Source of the DNA: Occultella gossypii
GTDB taxonomy: Bacteria; Actinomycetota; Actinomycetes; Actinomycetales; Beutenbergiaceae
Direction of reading: 5' to 3'
NCBI RefSeq assembly: GCF_019947135.1
Contig: NZ_JAGSHT010000021.1
Coordinates: 62,001 to 126,000, forward strand
DNA length: 64,000 nucleotides
Made by a program: the position numbers and the translations under genes. Under the pieces are notes generated by a model, which ran no database searches, had not been told where the DNA came from, and worked only from the letters and a program-made list of their open reading frames with translations. This document shows, one piece after another, positions 33,103 through 42,600 of this stretch. Positions within the stretch are counted from its first letter, which is position 1. Each line of letters begins with the position of its first letter.

Positions 33103-34254
33103 GTGATTCAGTCCGACACCCACGGGGAGACCCCCCACGTCGGCACACAGGATGACGATCTCATCCAATTGCTCACCGTCACCGGCGAGCGCGTGCACCA
33201 ACAGACCTATTCACCGCTGGTCGAGCACCTCGACCGCGCGGCTCTCGAGGGCCTCTACCGGGACATGGTCCTGGTCCGTCGGTTCGACACCGAGGCCACC
33301 GCACTGCAGCGGCACGGCGAACTCGGGCTCTGGCCGCAGTGCCTCGGCCAGGAGGCGGCCCAGATCGGCTCCGGGCGGGCACTCGCCGCCCAGGACCACG
33401 TGTTCCCGTCCTATCGCGAGCACGGCGTCGGCTGGACCCGGGGCCTGGACTTGCGCAAGGTCCTGCACCAGTTCCGCGGTGAGGACCACGGCGGCTGGGA
33501 CCCGGCCGAGCACAACTTCTCGCTGTACACGCTCGTGATCGGCTCGCACGCACTGCACGCGACCGGCTACGCCATGGGTGTGCAGCGCGACGGCGACGTC
33601 GGCACCGGGGACCCCGACCGCGACCGTGCCGTGGTCGCCTACTTCGGCGACGGCGCCACCTCCCAGGGGGACGTGAGCGAGGCGATGGTGTTCGCCGCCG
33701 TCAACGACGCACCCGTGGTGTTCTTCTGCCAGAACAACCAGTGGGCGATCTCCGAGCCGACCGAGCGGCAGAGCCGCGTCCCGCTGTACCGCCGCGGCTC
33801 CGGCTTCGGCATCCCGGGCGTCCGGGTGGACGGCAACGACGTGCTCGCTTGCTACGCCGTCACCCAGGAGGCGCTCGAGCGGGCCCGAAGCGGCGGCGGC
33901 CCCACCTTCATCGAGGCCGTCACCTACCGGATGGGTGCGCACACCACCTCCGACGACCCCACCCGCTACCGCAGCCGGGCCGAGGAGGACCACTGGCGCA
34001 CCCGGGACCCGATCGACCGGCTCAAGCTGCACCTGGTCGCCGAGGGCACCACGCCCGAGTTCTTCACGGCCCTCGACGAGGAGGCAGAGGAGTTCGGCGC
34101 ACAGATCCGCGACTACTGCCGGTCCATCCCGAAGGCCGCTCCGAGCCGCATCTTCGAGCACGTGTACGCCGCCGAGCACTCCCTGGTGGAGGCCGAGCGC
34201 TCCTGGTTCAACGACTACGAGGCGGGCTTCGCCACGGAAGGAGCGCAGCGATGA
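33103..34254 (+). CDS. 2-oxoacid dehydrogenase E1 component, alpha subunit
   Basis: 383-aa thiamine-diphosphate enzyme subunit of a pyruvate or branched-chain 2-oxoacid dehydrogenase. ThDP motif GDGATSQGDVSEAMVFAAVNDAPVVFFCQNN, phosphorylation-loop-like YRMGAHTTSDDPTRYR, and GLWPQCLGQEAAQIGSG. The GTG at 33103 has GGAG six bases upstream and is preferred to an in-frame ATG four codons earlier. First gene of an E1-alpha, E1-beta, E2 operon; no E3 lipoamide dehydrogenase follows, so that subunit is shared from elsewhere. The sequence is closer to the branched-chain/PdhA group of Gram-positives than to AceE. Confidence 0.93.
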   Translation: MIQSDTHGETPHVGTQDDDLIQLLTVTGERVHQQTYSPLVEHLDRAALEGLYRDMVLVRRFDTEATALQRHGELGLWPQCLGQEAAQIGSGRALAAQDHVFPSYREHGVGWTRGLDLRKVLHQFRGEDHGGWDPAEHNFSLYTLVIGSHALHATGYAMGVQRDGDVGTGDPDRDRAVVAYFGDGATSQGDVSEAMVFAAVNDAPVVFFCQNNQWAISEPTERQSRVPLYRRGSGFGIPGVRVDGNDVLACYAVTQEALERARSGGGPTFIEAVTYRMGAHTTSDDPTRYRSRAEEDHWRTRDPIDRLKLHLVAEGTTPEFFTALDEEAEEFGAQIRDYCRSIPKAAPSRIFEHVYAAEHSLVEAERSWFNDYEAGFATEGAQR

Positions 34255-35267
34255 GCGAGACAACCGGAATCCAGCGGATCCCGATGGCGAAGGCCATCAA
34301 CCTCGGTCTGCGCCGCTCCATGGAGCGCGACGACAAGGTCCTCCTGATGGGCGAGGACATCGGCAAGCTCGGTGGCGTGTTCCGGGTGACCGACGGCCTC
34401 CAGAAGGACTTCGGCACCACCCGGGTGGTGGACACCCCGCTCGCCGAGTCCGGCATCATCGGCACCGCGATCGGGCTCGCGCTCGCGGGCTACCGGCCCG
34501 TCTGCGAGATCCAGTTCGACGGCTTCATCTTCCCCGCCTACGACCAGATCACCACGCAGCTCGCCAAGCTCCACTACCGCTCCCGCGGGGCGCTCGAGCT
34601 GCCGGTCGTGATCCGGGTCCCGTTCGGCGGCGGGATCGGCGCGGTGGAGCACCACAGCGAGTCCCCCGAGGCCCTGTTCGCGCACACCGCCGGCCTGCGG
34701 GTGGTCAGCCCGGCCAATCCGGCCGACGCGTTCACGATGATCCAGCAGGCCATCGCCTCCCCGGACCCGGTGCTCTTCCTGGAGCCGAAGGCCCGGTACT
34801 GGGACAAGGCCGAGGTGGACGTGACCGCCGGCGACCAGGCGCTCGACCTCGGCGGCATCGGCGGTCTGCACACCGCTCGCGTGGTGCGCCCGGGCGCGGA
34901 CGTGACCATCGCCGCCTACGGGCCCACCGTCGCGACCGCGCTGGCCGCAGCCGGGGTCGCCGAGCAGGAGGGCCACAGCGTGGAGGTGCTCGACCTGCGC
35001 TCGATCTCCCCGATCGACTTCGACACCATCGCCCACTCGGTGCGCCGGACCGGTCGCCTGGTCGTGGCGCACGAGGCGCCCGTGTTCTTCGGGGCCGGTG
35101 CCGAGATCGCCGCCCGGATCAGCGAGCAGTGCTTCTACTCCCTCGAGGCTCCGGTGCTGCGCGTGGGTGGGTTCCACGCGCCCTACCCGGTGGCCAACAT
35201 CGAGGAGGACTACCTGCCGAACCTGGATCGGGTCCTGCACGCCGTCGACGCCGTTCTGGCGCACTGA
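34251..35267 (+). CDS. 2-oxoacid dehydrogenase E1 component, beta subunit
   Basis: 338-aa transketolase-fold subunit: KAINLGLRRSMERDDKVLLMGEDIGKLGGVFRVTDGL opening, the conserved EHHSESPEALFAHTAGL, and DLRSISPIDFDTI in the C-terminal domain. Starts by ATGA overlap with the alpha subunit after a GGAAGGAG ribosome site. Forms the alpha2-beta2 E1 decarboxylase. Confidence 0.95.
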   Translation: MSETTGIQRIPMAKAINLGLRRSMERDDKVLLMGEDIGKLGGVFRVTDGLQKDFGTTRVVDTPLAESGIIGTAIGLALAGYRPVCEIQFDGFIFPAYDQITTQLAKLHYRSRGALELPVVIRVPFGGGIGAVEHHSESPEALFAHTAGLRVVSPANPADAFTMIQQAIASPDPVLFLEPKARYWDKAEVDVTAGDQALDLGGIGGLHTARVVRPGADVTIAAYGPTVATALAAAGVAEQEGHSVEVLDLRSISPIDFDTIAHSVRRTGRLVVAHEAPVFFGAGAEIAARISEQCFYSLEAPVLRVGGFHAPYPVANIEEDYLPNLDRVLHAVDAVLAH

Positions 35268-35299
35268 GCCGCGCGACCGCGCAGAACTTGGAGTCAGTC

Positions 35300-36775
35300 A
35301 TGCCGAAATACCTCGAGTTCCGTCTCCCTGATGTGGGAGAGGGCCTCACCGAGGCCGACATCGTCGACTGGAAGGTCGCCGTGGGCGACCGGGTGACCGT
35401 CAACCAGGCGCTCGTCGAGATCGAGACGGCGAAATCGCTCGTGGAACTGCCGAGCCCGCACGCCGGCGTCATCAGCAAGGTGCTGGTCGAGGCCGGTGCG
35501 ACCGTCGAGGTGGGCACGCCGATCGTGGTGATCGACACCGACCCCGACGGCGCTCCGGAGGACGACGGCGGTTCGCCCGCCGTCGCGAGTGGTTCCGGTG
35601 GCGCCGCCGACGGCGCAGCGTCCGCCGACGACGAGACCAGCGGTGACGTACTGGTCGGGTACGGCACCAAGCACGCCGCGGCGTCCCGCCGCCCGCGCCG
35701 CGCCGCCGAGCCGGCACCGGCCGGCGGGCCGGCCGCGCAGCCGGCACCGCCCGCACCCGCCACCCAGCCGGCGCCCGCCGCACCCGCAGCAGCGCCGCCG
35801 TCGCCCCCTGCGCCCGCGACCGCACCCACGAGCACGGGAACCGTCGACGGCCAGGCCGCTGCGCCGTCGTCCACGATCTTGGCCAAGCCCCCGGTGCGCA
35901 AGCTCGCGAAGGATCTCGGCATCGAGCTGAACCGGGTGCCGGGCACCGGTCCCGGCGGCATCATCACCCGGGGTGACGTGGAGGCGGCGGCGCAGCGGTC
36001 CGAGCCCGAGCGCCTGGTCAGCTACCCCGGCGACGACCGGCCCTGGCTCGACGGTGGCGTCGTGTCCGCGGACGGGCGCCAGACCCGGGTGCCGGTGCGC
36101 AGCGTGCGGGCCCGGACCGCGGAGGCGATGGTCGCGTCCGCGTTCACGGCGCCGCACGTCACCGTGTTCCAGACCGTGGACGTGACGAAGACGATGAAGC
36201 TCGTGGCCCGTCTCAAGGAGGACCGCGACTTCTCCGACACCCGGGTGACGCCGCTGCTGATCGCGGCGAAGGCGCTCATCCTGGCGATCCGCCGGCACCC
36301 GACGATCAGCGCCGCGTGGGACGACGCAACCCAGGAGATCGTCTACAAGCACTACATCAACCTCGGCATCGCGGCGTCCACCCCGCGGGGGCTCGTGGTG
36401 CCGAACATCAAGGACGCGCACCGGATGAGCCTGCACGAGCTCGCGGTGGCCCTCGGCGATCTCACCGCCACCGCGCGGGCCGGGAAGACCACGCCCGCGG
36501 CGATGACCGACGGGACCGTCACGATCACGAACGTCGGGGTCTTCGGGATCGACACCGGCACGCCGATCCTGAATCCGGGGGAGTCCGCGATCCTGGCGTT
36601 CGGGGCCATCACGCAGCGCCCGTGGGTGCACCACGGCAAGATCAAGCCCCGTTGGGTGACCCAGCTGGCGCTGTCGATGGATCACCGGCTGATCGACGGT
36701 GAGCTCGGCTCCCGGGTGCTCGCGGACACGGCGCGCACGCTGGCGGACCCGGCCCAGGGACTCGTCTGGGGCTGA
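35300..36775 (+). CDS. 2-oxoacid dehydrogenase E2 (dihydrolipoamide acyltransferase)
   Basis: 491-aa core enzyme. Lipoyl domain at residues 1-80 with the lipoylated lysine in EIETAKSLVEL; a long Ala/Pro-rich linker (about 105-190); peripheral-subunit-binding domain (PVRKLAKDLGIELNRVPGTGPGGIITRGDV); and the catalytic domain ending SMDHRLIDGELGSR, with the HxxxDG active-site motif. One lipoyl domain only. Last gene of the operon, 32 bp after E1-beta. Confidence 0.95.
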   Translation: MPKYLEFRLPDVGEGLTEADIVDWKVAVGDRVTVNQALVEIETAKSLVELPSPHAGVISKVLVEAGATVEVGTPIVVIDTDPDGAPEDDGGSPAVASGSGGAADGAASADDETSGDVLVGYGTKHAAASRRPRRAAEPAPAGGPAAQPAPPAPATQPAPAAPAAAPPSPPAPATAPTSTGTVDGQAAAPSSTILAKPPVRKLAKDLGIELNRVPGTGPGGIITRGDVEAAAQRSEPERLVSYPGDDRPWLDGGVVSADGRQTRVPVRSVRARTAEAMVASAFTAPHVTVFQTVDVTKTMKLVARLKEDRDFSDTRVTPLLIAAKALILAIRRHPTISAAWDDATQEIVYKHYINLGIAASTPRGLVVPNIKDAHRMSLHELAVALGDLTATARAGKTTPAAMTDGTVTITNVGVFGIDTGTPILNPGESAILAFGAITQRPWVHHGKIKPRWVTQLALSMDHRLIDGELGSRVLADTARTLADPAQGLVWG

Positions 36776-36799
36776 CGCCGAGGCGGTTCCGGCCGGGAC

Positions 36800-37759
36800 C
36801 TACCAGTTCTGGCCGGAGCCGTCCCCGCCCCCGGAGGCCTGCTCCTCCGCGTCGCGGGAGGCCTGCGCCTCCTCGTTCCGGCTCTGCAGCTCCTCCTGGC
36901 GCGGGTCGACGGACTCGCCGCCGGAACCGGACTCGCTGGGTTCCCCGGAGCCGGACTCGCTGCCGGACTCGCTGGGTTCCCCGGAGCCCGATTCGCTGCC
37001 GGACTCGCTGGGCTCGCCGGAGCCCGATTCGCTGCCGGACTCGCTGGGCTCGCCGGAGCCGGACTCGCTGCCGGACTCGCTCGGCTCCCCGGTGCCGGTC
37101 TCGCTCGGCTCGCCGGACGGCTCCTCGCCCTGCTGCTCCTGCTGCTGTTGCTGCTGCTCCTCCGACTGCTCCTGGCTCTCCTGCTGGCGTTCCTCGGCCT
37201 CCTGGGCCTGCTCGCCGCCGTTCCCACCGGACTCGCCGCAGTCGGCCAGGATGTCCTGGGCCTCCGTGTAGCGGGCCGTGGACTGCGCGAAGTCACCGGC
37301 GATCCGGGCCTCGTCGCCGAGCCCTTCGACGGCGAGCGAGTAGTTGGTCCGGACCGTGCACTCGTCCGCGCCGCGGGGCTCGCCCTCCGGGGCCTTGGGC
37401 ACCATGTTCAGCGCCACCTCGAACTCCTGGGTGGCGCCGAAGAAGTCCCCGCCCGCGTAGATGGCGGTGCCCTGGTTGAAGTAGGGCTTCCACGGCTCGA
37501 TGACGTTGAAGAACTCGAGCGCGGCGAACCGCTCCGCGGCGGTGTTGTGGTTCTGGTTGTCGTAGGCGCTCTGACCGGCGGTGTTGATCGCGACGGCGCT
37601 GAGCAGCTTGAGGGCGGCCAGGAACGCGATCACGACCACGGGCAGCGACCAGAGCAGCAGGGCCCGGCGGCGCTTGGCGAGTTTGTCCAGGAACCGCTTG
37701 TCGCGGATCTCCTCCGTGGTCTGGAACTCCCCGGGCGGCGGCAGTATGTCGACGCTCAT
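36800..37759 (-). CDS. TPR-like membrane protein of the MoxR-VWA operon, with Ser/Glu/Gly repeat tail
   Basis: 319-aa protein: one membrane helix (LLLWSLPVVVIAFLAALKLL), then a tetratricopeptide-like region (AAERFAALEFFNVIEPWKPYFNQGTAIYAGGDFFGATQEFEVAL), then a Gln-rich stretch and four perfect-length GEPSESGSESGS repeats. It occupies the BatB/BatC (TPR) place at the end of the moxR operon. Its start overlaps the stop of the VWA gene. The low-complexity tail should be extracytoplasmic or exposed and is likely to vary in length between strains. Confidence 0.8.
   Translation of the reverse strand: MSVDILPPPGEFQTTEEIRDKRFLDKLAKRRRALLLWSLPVVVIAFLAALKLLSAVAINTAGQSAYDNQNHNTAAERFAALEFFNVIEPWKPYFNQGTAIYAGGDFFGATQEFEVALNMVPKAPEGEPRGADECTVRTNYSLAVEGLGDEARIAGDFAQSTARYTEAQDILADCGESGGNGGEQAQEAEERQQESQEQSEEQQQQQQEQQGEEPSGEPSETGTGEPSESGSESGSGEPSESGSESGSGEPSESGSESGSGEPSESGSESGSGEPSESGSGGESVDPRQEELQSRNEEAQASRDAEEQASGGGDGSGQNW
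36923..37090 (-). repeat. 36-bp tandem repeats coding GEPSESGSESGS
   Basis: Four full units plus a partial fifth, codons nearly identical between copies, so a recent slippage-prone array. Confidence 0.9.
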
Positions 37760-38841
37760 CGTGGGCTCCCCTTCCCGGCCGGTTCGGGTTCACGCCGGGA
37801 GTTCTCCCGACGGCGATCCCTGGTCTCGACCTCGTTCTTGCGGCGGGCCTTGGGTACCTCGCGGGTGAGGTCCCATGCCTCCCAGGCGAGCAGCAGCGCA
37901 AGGATGACGGCGGCCGGCCAGTAGACGTCCCGATAGGTGGTGTTGTCGCGGCGTCCGTCGGCGGCGATGTCCTGGACGTCGATGCCCTCGACGAGGAAGC
38001 TCACGTCGTCCGGGGTGATCCGGTGGGTGAACTCCACGCCGAGCTGTCCGGCCAGGGTACGCAGGTTGTCCTCGTTGTACTGCGAGATGCCCGGCTGGCC
38101 GTCGGGGCCGGTGATGTACGGCGCGCCGGTGCCGAAGCCGGTGTCGGAGGTGCCGTCGTAGGAGCGCATCATGCCGCCCTCGGTGGTGCCGTAGCCCATC
38201 ACGGCGCCGCCGTCGAAGAGCGGGCCGAGCGCCTCGAAGGACTCGAACTCGTTGCCGCCCGCGGAGTCGGAACCGTCGGTGTTCTCTCCGTCGGAGAGGA
38301 AGAACACCAGGCGCACGTTCTCAGGGCCACGCTCGAGCGCGGCGTTCACCGAGTCGGTCAGGGCCTGCAGGGGACGGTCGATCGAGGATCCTGCTGAGTA
38401 GGCGGTGATCTCCTGGGTGACCGTGTCCGCCCAGGACCGCACGGCTCGGGCGTCCGTGGTCATCGGCAGCTGCCGGGTGGCCTGGGAGTCGAACGAGATG
38501 ATCGTGTACCGGGCGCCCGGCATGGCCTCGGTGAGCGCCACCATGTCGGCCTGCACACCCTCCAGGCGAGCCCGTCCGCCGTCGTAGTCCTCGGCGGCCA
38601 TCGACCCGGTGCGGTCGACGACGAAGAACAGTTCCGCGTTCGAGGTCAGCAGTTCGCTGTCCGTGCGTGGCACGGCGGGGCAGAGCCCGATGACCAGGGC
38701 GGCCACGAGGATCCCGGACCGGCGCAGCCAGTCCCGGCGGCGGTCGCCGCGGGACGCCTTGACCCGCCACACGGCGAGCCCGATCAGGGGCACGAAGATG
38801 ATGAGGAGCAGCCAGAGCGGCAGCAGCATGCGCAGGGTCAT
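37756..38841 (-). CDS. VWA domain membrane protein (BatB-like)
   Basis: 361-aa protein: two N-terminal helices (LLPLWLLLIIFVPLIGLAVW and SGILVAALVIGLCP), a von Willebrand A domain with MIDAS FVVDRTGSM and SDGENTDGS, and a C-terminal helix (VYWPAAVILALLLAWEAW) with a basic tail. The DxTGS form of the MIDAS keeps a metal-capable side chain set. Coupled on both sides by ATGA overlaps. Confidence 0.87.
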   Translation of the reverse strand: MTLRMLLPLWLLLIIFVPLIGLAVWRVKASRGDRRRDWLRRSGILVAALVIGLCPAVPRTDSELLTSNAELFFVVDRTGSMAAEDYDGGRARLEGVQADMVALTEAMPGARYTIISFDSQATRQLPMTTDARAVRSWADTVTQEITAYSAGSSIDRPLQALTDSVNAALERGPENVRLVFFLSDGENTDGSDSAGGNEFESFEALGPLFDGGAVMGYGTTEGGMMRSYDGTSDTGFGTGAPYITGPDGQPGISQYNEDNLRTLAGQLGVEFTHRITPDDVSFLVEGIDVQDIAADGRRDNTTYRDVYWPAAVILALLLAWEAWDLTREVPKARRKNEVETRDRRRENSRREPEPAGKGSPR

Positions 38842-39878
38842 GTCCGCAACCTCCAGACGGCGAGGATGTATATCCCGACGAGTGCCATCAGCCAGGGGAA
38901 GTACTGCTCCGGCCGGTCGCTGACCACCACCTCGGGGTTGGCGTCCAGTTCGGCCGCCTGCTGGGAGGTGATGTTGTCGATGATGCCGTCGACGGCGTCG
39001 GGGTCGTCGCTGGCGTAGAAGAGCCCGTCGTGCAGTTCCACGACGTCGCGGTACTCCTTCTCCTGGGCCGCGGACGTCGGGGTGACCTCGCCGGCATAGA
39101 AGCCGTGCAGGGTGATGCCGCGCTCGGCCACGAGTTCACCGGCCTCGGGCAGGGTGTAGATCTCGTTGCCGAACACCTCGTTGTCCGTGGCCAGGATGAT
39201 GGACCGGGATCTCTCGGTGTCGGTCAGGTCGAAGGACAGGGCGCAGGTGGCCAGCCCGTCGCCGACCAGGGACGAGGAACTGTCACCCAGGCCCGTCGTG
39301 CCGAGCACGAAGTCCAGCAGCCGGTCGTAGGCGGCCGGGTCGAAGGACAGGTCGTCCAGGGAGTCCAGGTCGAAGTCCAGGGCGTCCGCGGCGTACCGCA
39401 GCTCCTCCTCGACGAGGTCGTAGTCGTCGGTGAGTGGGAACACTGTGCGGGACGTGGAGTTCCAGATCGAGAGCGCGATCCGTTCGCCGTTGAAGCTGGG
39501 CAGCAGCTCGAGGAACTTCTCCACCACCTGGGTGTCGTACTCGATCATCGAGCCGGACACGTCCAGGCAGAGGACGATGTCCCGGGTCGCCAGCTCGTCC
39601 GCGCGGGTGACCTTCTCCACCGGTCGGGCGGCCAGGAACCCGGTCGCCACGACGGCGCCGATCAGCACGACCGCGAGGCCGCTGAGCAGCACCCGGTACT
39701 TGCTCATCCGGGACCGGAACGAGGGCAGCGAGGTCAGGTAGGACGCGTTCGCCACCCACGTGACGGCGGTGCGTTCCCGCTTCGCGGCCCGCGCGAACCA
39801 GCCGGCCACGAGTGCCGCTACGGCCACCACGATCACGGCGGCGATCGCCCACGGGTGCAGGAAGGTCTCGGTCACCAT
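38838..39878 (-). CDS. VWA domain membrane protein (BatA-like)
   Basis: 346-aa protein: N-terminal helix (HPWAIAAVIVVAVAALVAGWF), second helix (LLSGLAVVLIGAVVATGFLAA), a VWA domain with MIDAS VLCLDVSGSM and ATDNEVFG, and a C-terminal helix (YFPWLMALVGIYILAVW). With the second VWA protein it forms the membrane part of a MoxR-dependent complex; such systems are linked to assembly or activation of other proteins. Confidence 0.87.
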   Translation of the reverse strand: MVTETFLHPWAIAAVIVVAVAALVAGWFARAAKRERTAVTWVANASYLTSLPSFRSRMSKYRVLLSGLAVVLIGAVVATGFLAARPVEKVTRADELATRDIVLCLDVSGSMIEYDTQVVEKFLELLPSFNGERIALSIWNSTSRTVFPLTDDYDLVEEELRYAADALDFDLDSLDDLSFDPAAYDRLLDFVLGTTGLGDSSSSLVGDGLATCALSFDLTDTERSRSIILATDNEVFGNEIYTLPEAGELVAERGITLHGFYAGEVTPTSAAQEKEYRDVVELHDGLFYASDDPDAVDGIIDNITSQQAAELDANPEVVVSDRPEQYFPWLMALVGIYILAVWRLRT

Positions 39879-40381
39879 TCCCGGACCACCCCCCGTGCGG
39901 CCTCGGTCGCGGACAGCGCCTCCGCGTCGGAGTCGGACGCGAACGCCGGCTCCTGGTAGTCCTCGAGCAGCATGGAGAGCCGGTCGGTGCCCTCCAGGGT
40001 GGCGATCTCACCGACGGTCAGCGAGCTCGTGTCCATCCGCAGTCGGCCGTTCGCGAACTCCCGCAGGATGTGGTTCAGGTCCAGGTGCAGGGTGCGCAGG
40101 TCGGACTCGCCCTCCCGGTAACGGGCCTCGGCGGCGTCCACCTCGTCGAGCGTCTCCTTGCGCAGGCCGGAGTACCGGTCCCGACGGCCGCCGTCGGCAT
40201 CCGTCGCGGACCGCTCCCGGGTGAAGTAGAAGACCCACCAGTACCAGGCGGCGATGAGGACCAGCAGCGCGGCCCCGACGATCCACACCCACATCGAGAA
40301 CGACGCCGGGTCGACGGGTTCGTTGATCGGGGCGGCTCCGATGACGGCCGCGGCGGTGGCGACGGTCTCAGTGGCGAGCAC
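39872..40381 (-). CDS. Hypothetical single-pass protein of the MoxR-VWA operon
   Basis: 169-aa protein with one helix (SMWVWIVGAALLVLIAAWYWWVFYF) and a helical cytoplasmic part (TLDEVDAAEARYREGESDLRTLHLDLNHILREFANGR). GTG start with GAGGAGG seven bases upstream. It lies where BatD/DUF4381-like proteins occur in these operons and may be a short counterpart. Overlaps both neighbours. Confidence 0.75.
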   Translation of the reverse strand: MLATETVATAAAVIGAAPINEPVDPASFSMWVWIVGAALLVLIAAWYWWVFYFTRERSATDADGGRRDRYSGLRKETLDEVDAAEARYREGESDLRTLHLDLNHILREFANGRLRMDTSSLTVGEIATLEGTDRLSMLLEDYQEPAFASDSDAEALSATEAARGVVREW

Positions 40382-41258
40382 GGCGCTGCCTCCTCAACAG
40401 GTCGAACATCCGGTCGATCAGTTCGTCCTCACTGTTGGCGGTGACGGCCTCGACGCCCTGCCGGCGCAGCATGGCCGCGACGTCCTGACGGCGACGCAGC
40501 GCCGCGTCGGCCGCCTCGGCGGCGAGGTCCTTGCGCGAGCGCAGGTACTCGGGGATCTCGAGGTGGCTGTCGACGTCGTCGATGACCCGCTCCGAGAACG
40601 CCGTGGGCAGTGCGTCGCCGATCTGGATCACCATCACCTCGTGGCGGGTCCGCAGCCGCTTCAGGCCGAGCTCGTGCTCGGGCAGCGGCCGGGCCTCGTC
40701 GGTGATCAGGACCACCAGGGAGCGTCGGGTGAACCAGGTCAGGACCCGGTCGAACACCCGGTTCAGGTTGCTCGGCGGCGCCTGGAGATCAAGCATCGCC
40801 TCGGCCCGGCGCAGCAGCATCTCCATGTGTTCGGTACCGCCCCGGGCCGGGATCTGCACGACGCGGTCCTCGTCACCGGCCACCAGGGCCACCAGGTCCC
40901 CGCGGGCCCGCGCCAGGTAGCAGATCACCTCGGCGGCGAACAGGGCGATGTCGGACTTCTTCGAGCCGTCCGGGGCAGTCGCGGCCATGTTCCGGCCGGT
41001 GTCCACGGCGAGCACCATGGCCACGTTCGAGTCGCGCACGAACCGGCGGATCACCGGGTGCCCGGACGAGGCGCTGGACTTCCAGTCGATGTCGCCGACG
41101 TCGTCGCCGAACTGGTACAGCGCCATCTCGTCGAAGTCCTGGCCGTGGCCGGAGTAGATGGACCGGTGCCGTCCCTCCAGCAGGCCCGCGGCGCGCCGGA
41201 CCGTGGGAAGGTCGAGCCGTGCTCGGACCTTCGCCAGGCGCGATCGGGACTGTGCCAA
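40368..41258 (-). CDS. DUF58 domain-containing protein
   Basis: 296-aa protein; core motif YQFGDDVGDIDWKSSASSGHPVIRRF followed by a VWA-like fold (VLAVDTGRNM, LVVLITDEA). Soluble. TTG start with AAGGAG eight bases upstream. Standard partner of MoxR ATPases. Confidence 0.9.
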   Translation of the reverse strand: MAQSRSRLAKVRARLDLPTVRRAAGLLEGRHRSIYSGHGQDFDEMALYQFGDDVGDIDWKSSASSGHPVIRRFVRDSNVAMVLAVDTGRNMAATAPDGSKKSDIALFAAEVICYLARARGDLVALVAGDEDRVVQIPARGGTEHMEMLLRRAEAMLDLQAPPSNLNRVFDRVLTWFTRRSLVVLITDEARPLPEHELGLKRLRTRHEVMVIQIGDALPTAFSERVIDDVDSHLEIPEYLRSRKDLAAEAADAALRRRQDVAAMLRRQGVEAVTANSEDELIDRMFDLLRRQRRARH

Positions 41259-41328
41259 AGGGGTGACTCCTTGCTGATCGGGAGGGTGGTTCGCCGTCAG
41301 TACTGGGATGCGGGGTGCCGCGGCCCGG

Positions 41329-42351
41329 TCAGGGGCTCGGCACCGCCGCGTAGACCGCGTCGATGAGCGACTCGGGCGCCACGTTGTTCGCGAGCGCGTC
41401 GTAGGTGCGCACGATGCGGTGTCGCAGGATCGAGTGGCGCAGGGCCTTCACGTCGTCCGGGACCACATAGGAGCGGCCGGCCTGAACGGCGAGCGCCTGG
41501 GCGATACGCATCAGGGCGATGCCACCACGAGGGCTCGCGCCGACGCGCACGTGCTGGCTCAGGTTCGGCAGCGGGCGTGGCCCACCACCACGGGTGGTGT
41601 TGATGATCGCCACGATGTACTGCTTGATCGCGGTGTCCACATAGACCTTCTCCACCAGCGACTGCAGGAACTCCAGGTCCGGCAGCGAGATCGGCTGCGC
41701 GGACAGCGGGGCCGTCATCGACCCGGAGTTGATCCGCTCGAGGATGTCCACCTCCTCGTCCGGCGCGGGGTAGGTGAGCACCTCCTTCATGAGGAACCGG
41801 TCCATCTGGGCCTCGGGCAGCACGTAGGTGCCCTCCTCCTCGATGGGGTTCTGGGTGGCTAGCACCATAAACGGCCTGGGCAGCTTGAAGACCTCGCCGC
41901 CGATGGAGGTCTGCTTCTCCTGCATCGCCTCGAGCATCGCGGACTGGGTCTTCGCCGAGGACCGGTTGATCTCGTCGAGCAGCACCAGGTTCGCGTGCAC
42001 CGGCCCGAGCTGGGTGGCGAACTCACCGGTGGCGTAGTTGTAGATCTGGGTACCGATGATGTCGTTCGGCATCAGGTCCGGCGTGCACTGGATCCGGTGG
42101 AACGAGCCACCGACGGAGGAGGCCAGGGTCTGCGCGGCCGTCGTCTTGGCCAGTCCGGGCACCGATTCGAGCAGGACGTGCCCGCCGGCGAGCAGTGAGG
42201 AGACCAGCGCGGTGCGCAACGGGGCCTGCCCCACGATGCGCTGATCGAACACCCGCGAGATCTGCCCGAGCAGCGCGGTGGCGCGGCGGGTGTCGTCATA
42301 GGAGATGGGTGATGTCGATGGCGCCAGGTGTGACGGGGCTGGGTTGGACAT
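41329..42351 (-). CDS. moxR: MoxR-family AAA+ ATPase
   Basis: 340-aa ATPase: Walker A LLESVPGLAKTTAAQ, Walker B LVLLDEINRSSAKTQ, sensor 1 VLATQNPIEEEGTYVLPEAQMDRF, and lid domain PRGGIALMRIAQALAVQAGRSYVVPDDV. Promoter-proximal gene of the six-gene moxR-DUF58-VWA-VWA-TPR operon and the likely chaperone motor for it. The ATG at 42351 follows GGGAG. Confidence 0.94.
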   Translation of the reverse strand: MSNPAPSHLAPSTSPISYDDTRRATALLGQISRVFDQRIVGQAPLRTALVSSLLAGGHVLLESVPGLAKTTAAQTLASSVGGSFHRIQCTPDLMPNDIIGTQIYNYATGEFATQLGPVHANLVLLDEINRSSAKTQSAMLEAMQEKQTSIGGEVFKLPRPFMVLATQNPIEEEGTYVLPEAQMDRFLMKEVLTYPAPDEEVDILERINSGSMTAPLSAQPISLPDLEFLQSLVEKVYVDTAIKQYIVAIINTTRGGGPRPLPNLSQHVRVGASPRGGIALMRIAQALAVQAGRSYVVPDDVKALRHSILRHRIVRTYDALANNVAPESLIDAVYAAVPSP

Positions 42352-42600
42352 GGTCTCCCACTTGGTGACGACGGCGGATGCACCGGCGATTATGCCAGTG
42401 CTTCCTTGGAGTTCCCTGGGCGGCGACGGGCAGCGCTGCCCATCCGTGCGCCCAGCGGGCGCCGCCAGGGCGACCGAGATCTCCCCACCCGGCTCGTTCG
42501 CCCGGGACCTGCTCGGTTGCCGCCGGCCGGCGTGCCATCGGGCCGCGGCCAGATCCCGGGCGCGGCCGGCGGGCACCCCGGCGCGGATTAGGCTCGTTGG

